Assembly: GCA_009782785.1 (NCBI GenBank)
Contig: WRIJ01000014.1
Span: 1 to 48,662, forward strand
From: Propionibacteriaceae bacterium
GTDB taxonomy: Bacteria; Actinomycetota; Actinomycetes; Propionibacteriales; Propionibacteriaceae
DNA length: 48,662 nt
Reading direction: 5' to 3'
The notes under the pieces were generated by a model, which did no database searches, had not been told where the DNA came from, and saw nothing but the letters and a program-made list of their open reading frames with translations. The position numbers and the translations under genes were made by a program. Positions 43,666-48,662 of this stretch are shown one piece after another. Within the stretch, counting starts at the first letter, position 1. Every line of letters starts with the position of its first letter.

Positions 43666-44540
43666 GTACACAATCAGAATCCCTAGGAATCCTGTCAACC
43701 ATGGTCATGAGAAGCCTTCGGGTCTTTTTCCATGCCCGCTCGATCTTCTACCTCACACTAGCAACACCTGTGTTGTTGTGGTTGTTCTTCTACGGTTTCT
43801 TCGAACCACAAACTTTCTCAGTCCTCGAATCCTTGCGTACGGGAGCTGACGTCACCGGGCTGACCGACGGATGGTATTTCACCAGTGTGGCCGTCATGAC
43901 CTTCTTCGTTACCACGGCGGCAGTCATGGTGAGTTTCCTCACCGACATGCATTCTGGGCGGATCGGGCTCCACTTGTCGACTGGGGCTCGCCCCTGGCAG
44001 GTCATGTGGGGACACATCATCGCTGCATGGCTAGTGAGTTTCTTTTCCACAGTCTTTGTCATTCTTGTCCACCAAGTGTGGGCTTTAGCTTTCGGCAGTC
44101 GGATCATGTCCGCTGTGGGCTGGTTTGCTCTCTTAGGTGGGTTAGCCTTAGGATCGCTGTTCTTTGCTGCCCTCAACTTTGTGGCCATGACCTTCACCAG
44201 TTCACGCGGTTCCTTTGGCGGATACTGTTTTGTGGCAGGATCAGCCACGGGTGTACTCGCTTTGGCGTACACCCTGAATTTCCGTTTAGGCATGACGACT
44301 GTGGTCGGTTTCCTCCCCTTTGCACAAGTCACGTCGCTCGTGCGTGCACCAGTGCTCCAACCAGGATTGAGCGGAGAAACCCAACCCCATCTGCTGGAGG
44401 ACCTGCTCGGTGTTCACATTCACCTCGGCCATGGGGATATGTGGGCAGGATGGATGGTTCTGCTTGTCTTAATCGGTTGGATCGCACTGACCATCGCGTA
44501 CGGGCACTACCGCATCAACCGTATGTTGAAACGGCGATAG
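43662..44540 (+). CDS. ABC-2-type permease
   Basis: A 292-residue membrane protein with six predicted helices: FFHARSIFYLTLATPVLLW at the N-terminus, then VAVMTFFVTTAAVMVSFLT, AAWLVSFFSTVFVILVH, LLGGLALGSLFFAALNFVA, FVAGSATGVLALAYTL, and a final helix WAGWMVLLVLIGWIALTI. It lacks the extended external loop of YhgE-like proteins. It overlaps the ATPase gene by four bases, so the pair is coupled. Substrate unknown. It ends 20 bases from the convergent ppdK. Confidence 0.85.
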   Translation: MSTQSESLGILSTMVMRSLRVFFHARSIFYLTLATPVLLWLFFYGFFEPQTFSVLESLRTGADVTGLTDGWYFTSVAVMTFFVTTAAVMVSFLTDMHSGRIGLHLSTGARPWQVMWGHIIAAWLVSFFSTVFVILVHQVWALAFGSRIMSAVGWFALLGGLALGSLFFAALNFVAMTFTSSRGSFGGYCFVAGSATGVLALAYTLNFRLGMTTVVGFLPFAQVTSLVRAPVLQPGLSGETQPHLLEDLLGVHIHLGHGDMWAGWMVLLVLIGWIALTIAYGHYRINRMLKRR

Positions 44541-44560
44541 ACACCCTGATCCTTCCTGGA

Positions 44561-47197
44561 CTAGCGCAAAGCAGCCTGAGCGGCAGCCAATCGAGCAATA
44601 GGTACGCGGAAAGGTGAACACGAGACGTACTGCAAACCAGCGCGATGACAGAACTCGACCGATGATGGATCACCGCCGTGTTCCCCACAAATGCCGAGTT
44701 TGATATCCGGGCGAGTCTTCTTGCCCAGCTCCACAGACATCTCCACGAGTTTGCCTACACCATCTTGGTCGAGGCGAGCAAAGGGGTCGTTTTCATAGAT
44801 GCGAGTCTCGTAGTAGGCATCCAAGAACTTGCCCGCGTCATCACGAGAGAAACCGAAAGTCATCTGCGTGAGGTCATTCGTACCAAAGGAGAAGAATTCC
44901 GCCTCGGTGGCGATCTGGTCAGCGGTCAGAGCAGCACGCGGAATCTCAATCATGGTACCGACCATGTAGGTCAGATCGATACCGGATTCAGCAATGATGC
45001 GGTCAGCAGTCTCGGTGATGATTGCCTTGACGAAAGCCAGCTCCTTGACCTCACCCACCAGCGGCACCATGATCTCGGGTACAACCTTCCACCCAGGATT
45101 GCGCTTCTGGACATTGATGGCAGCCTCGATAATGGCCTGGGTCTGCATCTCGCCAATTTCGGGGTACGTCACATCAAGGCGGCACCCGCGGTGACCCATC
45201 ATCGGGTTGAACTCATGGAGTGAATCGATCTTCGCTTTCAAGTCGTCGACCGTGATCTTCATCTCTGTGGCGAGAGCCTTAATGTCAGCCTCATCAGTAG
45301 GAAGGAACTCATGCAAGGGCGGGTCGAGCAGGCGTACGGTCACTGGTTGGCCTTCCATCGCCTCGTAGATTCCCTCAAAGTCACCGCGCTGCATGGGCAG
45401 CAATTTTGCGAGGGCAACCTTGCGCTGCTCGACAGTGTCAGCGACAATCATCTCCCGGATCGCGGCAATACGGTCAGTCTCGAAGAACATGTGTTCCGTA
45501 CGGCACAATCCGATCCCTTCAGCGCCGAATTCGACAGCCTTGCGGGCATCGCCAGGAGTGTCAGCGTTCGTGCGTACCTTTAAGGTACGGTACTTGTCGG
45601 CCCAGGCCATGATGCGAGCAAAATCTCCACCGATCTCAGCAGGAACCGTCTTGATCTCTTGGCCATAGACGTTACCGGTCGAACCATCGAGAGAGATCCA
45701 GTCGCCCTCGAAGTATTCCTTGCCACCAAGAGTGAAAGAGTTCTCATCAGCGCCGAAACGGATCTCACCGAGACCCGCCACGCAACATGTACCCATACCG
45801 CGAGCCACCACTGCCGCGTGCGAGGTCATACCACCACGGGCAGTGAGGATGCCCTTGGCGTGGTACATCCCCTCAATATCTTCTGGAGAGGTCTCCAAGC
45901 GAACCAAGATGACATCCTTGCCCTGCTTGACCGTCCACTCGGTGGCAGCTTCAGCAGTGAACGTGATGTGACCGGTCGCAGCACCAGGAGAAGCAGGAAG
46001 TCCCTTGCCTATCGGGGTGGCGGCCTTCAACTCGGCTGCGTCAAACTGTGGATGGAGCAGAGCATCAAGCTGCTTAGGATCGATCATCGCCACAGCCTTC
46101 TTCTCATCGATCATTCCTTCATCGACCAGGTCGGAGGCGATCCGGAAAGCAGCAGCAGCCGTACGCTTGCCGTTACGAGTCTGCAACATGTAGAGGGTCC
46201 CATCTTCGATAGTGAACTCCATGTCCTGCATGTCCTTGTAGTGAGATTCGAGCTTGCCCACGATCTCGGTGAACTGGTTGTAGACGCCAGCGTTGATCTC
46301 TTGTAGCTTGTCGATGTTCTCGGGGGTACGAATCCCCGCGACCACGTCTTCACCTTGAGCATTCATGAGGAACTCACCAAAGAGCCCCTTCTCACCAGTC
46401 GAAGGGTTGCGCGAGAAAGCCACCCCCGTACCCGAAGTATCACCCAGGTTCCCGAACACCATGGACTGCACGTTGACGGCTGTTCCCCAATCGCTGGGGA
46501 TGTCGTTCATGCGGCGATAGTAGACCGCGCGAGGGTTATTCCAGGAACGGAACACTGCCTTGATCGCGCCGAACATCTGCTCAATGGGGTCGCTGGGGAA
46601 GTCAGCGCCAATCTTGTCCTTATATTCGGCCATGAATTGGTAGGTGAGTTCTTTGAGATCCTCAGCAGTCAAGTCAACATCGAGAGTGACACCGCGAGCC
46701 TCTTTCATCTCGTCAATGAGACGTTCAAAGTACGCCTTACCGACCTCCATGACCACGTCGGAATACATCTGAATGAAGCGACGGTACGAATCCCAAGCCC
46801 AGCGAGGATTATTCGACTTCTTGATCATGGTTTCAACCACGGTCTCGTTCATTCCCAAATTGAGGATGGTATCCATCATGCCGGGCATGGACGCGCGCGA
46901 CCCGGATCGTACTGACACGAGAAGAGGATTATCAGCGTCACCGAACTTCTTTCCCTGCTCAGCTTCCATGGTTGCCACATGTTCCATGATCTCAGCGCGA
47001 ATAGCATCCGAAATGGTTTCCCCATCGTTGTAGTACTGCGTACATGCCTCGGTAGTGATCGTGAAACCTTGAGGTACGGGCATACCGAGCCTCGTCATCT
47101 CAGCGACATTGGCACCCTTTCCCCCCAGAAGGTTACGCATGGAGGCATCGCCTTCACTAAAGTCGTAAACGAATTTTGGCTGTTGTCCGGTATTCAC
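44561..47197 (-). CDS. ppdK: Pyruvate, phosphate dikinase
   Basis: An 878-residue PPDK, converting pyruvate + ATP + phosphate to PEP + AMP + pyrophosphate (reversible). An N-terminal ATP-grasp domain carries GGKGANVAEMTRLG, SVRSGSRASMPGMM and the LQTRNGKRTA segment. The phosphohistidine domain has GGMTSHAAVVARGMG with catalytic His460. A PEP-utilising TIM barrel ends in SFGTNDLTQMTFGFSRDD and GICGEHGGDPSS. GTG 47197 is chosen over GTG 47203 from spacing to AAGGAGA and from the family length. The open frame continues upstream to 47560 with unrelated sequence. In a propionibacterium-like organism it would serve PEP regeneration from pyruvate. Confidence 0.95.
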   Translation of the reverse strand: MNTGQQPKFVYDFSEGDASMRNLLGGKGANVAEMTRLGMPVPQGFTITTEACTQYYNDGETISDAIRAEIMEHVATMEAEQGKKFGDADNPLLVSVRSGSRASMPGMMDTILNLGMNETVVETMIKKSNNPRWAWDSYRRFIQMYSDVVMEVGKAYFERLIDEMKEARGVTLDVDLTAEDLKELTYQFMAEYKDKIGADFPSDPIEQMFGAIKAVFRSWNNPRAVYYRRMNDIPSDWGTAVNVQSMVFGNLGDTSGTGVAFSRNPSTGEKGLFGEFLMNAQGEDVVAGIRTPENIDKLQEINAGVYNQFTEIVGKLESHYKDMQDMEFTIEDGTLYMLQTRNGKRTAAAAFRIASDLVDEGMIDEKKAVAMIDPKQLDALLHPQFDAAELKAATPIGKGLPASPGAATGHITFTAEAATEWTVKQGKDVILVRLETSPEDIEGMYHAKGILTARGGMTSHAAVVARGMGTCCVAGLGEIRFGADENSFTLGGKEYFEGDWISLDGSTGNVYGQEIKTVPAEIGGDFARIMAWADKYRTLKVRTNADTPGDARKAVEFGAEGIGLCRTEHMFFETDRIAAIREMIVADTVEQRKVALAKLLPMQRGDFEGIYEAMEGQPVTVRLLDPPLHEFLPTDEADIKALATEMKITVDDLKAKIDSLHEFNPMMGHRGCRLDVTYPEIGEMQTQAIIEAAINVQKRNPGWKVVPEIMVPLVGEVKELAFVKAIITETADRIIAESGIDLTYMVGTMIEIPRAALTADQIATEAEFFSFGTNDLTQMTFGFSRDDAGKFLDAYYETRIYENDPFARLDQDGVGKLVEMSVELGKKTRPDIKLGICGEHGGDPSSVEFCHRAGLQYVSCSPFRVPIARLAAAQAALR

Positions 47198-47487
47198 GCG
47201 CACATTCTCCTTGACTCTATGCCCCTGAGTTACTTCGTGGGTTGGTGCCTGATAGGCGTACAACAACCCTCGGCAGTCAGCGGAGCATCGACTGACACCG
47301 ATGGGCTTGGCCATAACTCTACTGCCTTCATCCCCTGCACGCGTACTTTGCTCACAGCACCAGGAGTTTTTCACATAGAAATTCTGGAGGAAGTACGCGA
47401 CAAAAAAGGCTATCAGTGGCGTACAGTAGAATGATGCGCGGATGATCGAAGGTGTGTACGAGCACCCGCGCTCGTACTGATGAAGGG

Positions 47488-48480
47488 ATGACAGCTGTGA
47501 ACAACAAGGGACAACCGCGTCGAGCATTACCAGCGACAGAAAAACAAGAGAAACGCTCACGTGGCAAAGGAGGGCTCGTCGTCCTGATCGCTCTCGTCGT
47601 CCTCGTTGCTGGCGGAGTGGGTGCCTACTTTGTTGGCTGGCTTGATCCTCTCATCTCCCGACTCCCCTTCATTTCCTCAACTGAACCCACCGACGAACCG
47701 ACCACTGCGCAGATCAAAGGAGAATGGCCACTGACAGGCATTGCCTTTAGCGGGGACATTGCCTCCCACCCAGCTGTCGTGATGGAGATCGAGAATTCAG
47801 CTGACAATCGTCCGCTTGCCGGTGTGGAAGATGCTGATCTGGTGGTGGAGGAAGCTGCCGGGGACAATACCACTCGGTTGAGTGCCGTCTTCCACTCTTC
47901 CATGCCCTCAGATGTGTCTTCGCTAGGGAGACTGACCGCGACCAATGAACCAATGTGGCCCCAAGGTTATGTTGTCCTGCGTGGTGATCATGTGCCCTCG
48001 GCGTACACCCCAGAACCGAACTCTCCTGCCCCGGAACCTCTCGCACAATTTGATGCTGCTGGAATGGGTGGTACAGCGCAGTGGGATGGGAACATGACCA
48101 ACGACTTTTCAATCCTCTTTCCCGGTGGGGCCCAACCACACTGGACGTGGGATGTTGATGATCTTGAGTGGATGCGCTTTGAAGGCGACCAGCCTGCGCT
48201 GACCGCCAGTGGTACCCAGATAGCCGTCTCTAATGTCATCGTGATTAATGCTGCGATCGACAAGGATTCCCCAGGCCCTATTCCCACAGTCGAACTTGTC
48301 GGCGAAGGTACTGCTTTCGTTGCTTCAGGACAGATGGTTGCTGAAATCCGGTGGAAGCGTGAATCCAGGGCCTCCATGTGGCAGTTCTTCAATGCTGCTG
48401 GAGATCCGATCGTCATGCCTGTGGGTAAAACTTGGATCGAAGTTCTCCCCATAGGCCAAAGTACGGTGACCTGGAACTAA
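47488..48480 (+). CDS. DUF3048-domain (YerB-like) exported protein
   Basis: A 330-residue protein. A Lys/Arg-rich N-terminus is followed by a transmembrane helix (about 26-48, VVLIALVVLVAGGVGAYFVGW). The mature part has PLTGIAFSGD, then RPLAGVEDADLVVEEAAG, RLSAVFHSS, VSNVIVINAAIDKD and IVMPVGKTWIEVLP, which match the two DUF3048 subdomains of YerB-like proteins. These are exported, wall-associated proteins of uncertain activity. ATG 47488 is chosen for GATGAAGGG. Genes for such proteins are usually in envelope-linked clusters. Confidence 0.85.
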   Translation: MTAVNNKGQPRRALPATEKQEKRSRGKGGLVVLIALVVLVAGGVGAYFVGWLDPLISRLPFISSTEPTDEPTTAQIKGEWPLTGIAFSGDIASHPAVVMEIENSADNRPLAGVEDADLVVEEAAGDNTTRLSAVFHSSMPSDVSSLGRLTATNEPMWPQGYVVLRGDHVPSAYTPEPNSPAPEPLAQFDAAGMGGTAQWDGNMTNDFSILFPGGAQPHWTWDVDDLEWMRFEGDQPALTASGTQIAVSNVIVINAAIDKDSPGPIPTVELVGEGTAFVASGQMVAEIRWKRESRASMWQFFNAAGDPIVMPVGKTWIEVLPIGQSTVTWN

Positions 48481-48662
48481 CCTGGACACCTCCCCCGTCA
48501 TCTGGACACCTCCCCAGTCATTCCGCGGAGCACTACGAGTCGCCCTGGCGGGCTCCGCAGCACCACGACGCAGGTTGAGCGGAGAGTGCGCTTGCGCACT
48601 ATCCCGAAACCAAGGAAGTGGTTGACGAACGAAGTGAGGAACACAGGCTCCGCGACTCGCAG
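48481..48662 (+). repeat. Copy of composite palindromic repeat at right edge
   Basis: Two tandem CCTCCCC-containing units (48482-48520) abut CATTCCGCGG. The nested palindrome GCGGAGC/GCTCCGC (48525-48531 and 48552-48558) with inner GCCC/GGGC follows. Then the 21-mer GACGAACGAAGTGAGGAACAC (48624-48644) matches 12102-12122 at 19 of 21 positions. On its minus strand CCGCGGAATGAC leads into the tandem units, as at 12248. The element appears to run off the window edge. Confidence 0.65.

Noticed and set aside
47198-47560. N-terminal extension of PPDK to 47560
   Set aside because: The added 121 residues are unlike PPDK, overlap the start of the DUF3048 gene and exceed the family length.

Overview
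The window is chromosomal DNA of an actinobacterium with moderate GC content. Signs of this are a polyphosphate glucokinase, an actinobacterial-type IleRS, a DUF2510 protein, a DUF6049-MurJ-pseudokinase cluster, a 6C small RNA and several promoters giving leaderless or nearly leaderless mRNAs. The gene set fits Propionibacteriaceae best, but this is an inference from remembered homologues and not a firm placement. No rRNA, CRISPR array, phage or complete insertion sequence is visible.

Layout. 1-1,100: a broken or truncated CDGSH iron-sulfur gene and a tRNA-Ala(UGC). 1,658-3,327: a sigma-like HTH protein, an S4 RNA-binding protein and a small lipoprotein. 3,396-10,173 (minus strand): four paralogous one-pass membrane proteins, each with an N-terminal variant leucine-rich-repeat (LRV) domain and one of two exported C-terminal domains; the lipoprotein just before them carries the same domain as one of the four. 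10,497-25,018: housekeeping and envelope genes (glnA, an ArsB/NhaD-type transporter, a LytR_C protein, a giant L,D-transpeptidase, a DUF2510 protein, ileS, two small proteins, ppgK, citrate synthase). 25,064-31,174: a YhgE-like membrane protein, a 6C sRNA, thioredoxin divergent from a CstR-like DUF156 repressor over a perfect shared operator, a membrane protein and a class A PBP. 31,176-36,836 (minus): DUF6049, murJ and a separate pseudokinase gene, which together correspond to the fused mycobacterial MviN. 36,840-39,083: an AT-richer patch with an amputated ABC-2 permease remnant, an 11-G tract, a secreted peptidoglycan-binding protein and a lipoprotein. 39,142-44,540: a PadR/HAAS-pentapeptide operon and an ABC transporter whose ATPase has lost several catalytic residues and carries a very long acidic tail. 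44,561-48,480: ppdK and a DUF3048 lipid-side protein. The last 180 bases are a palindromic repeat also present at 12.1-12.3 kb.

How the genes work together. Much of the window serves the cell envelope: lipid II flipping (MurJ plus pseudokinase), glycan synthesis and crosslinking (class A PBP with PASTA, L,D-transpeptidase), LytR_C, peptidoglycan-binding and DUF3048 proteins. A central-carbon group (ppgK, gltA, ppdK, glnA) sits between them. The most unusual items are the LRV paralogue array with exchanged ectodomains, the degenerate ABC ATPase, the CstR/thioredoxin switch and a window-wide excess of the pentamer GTACG/CGTAC.
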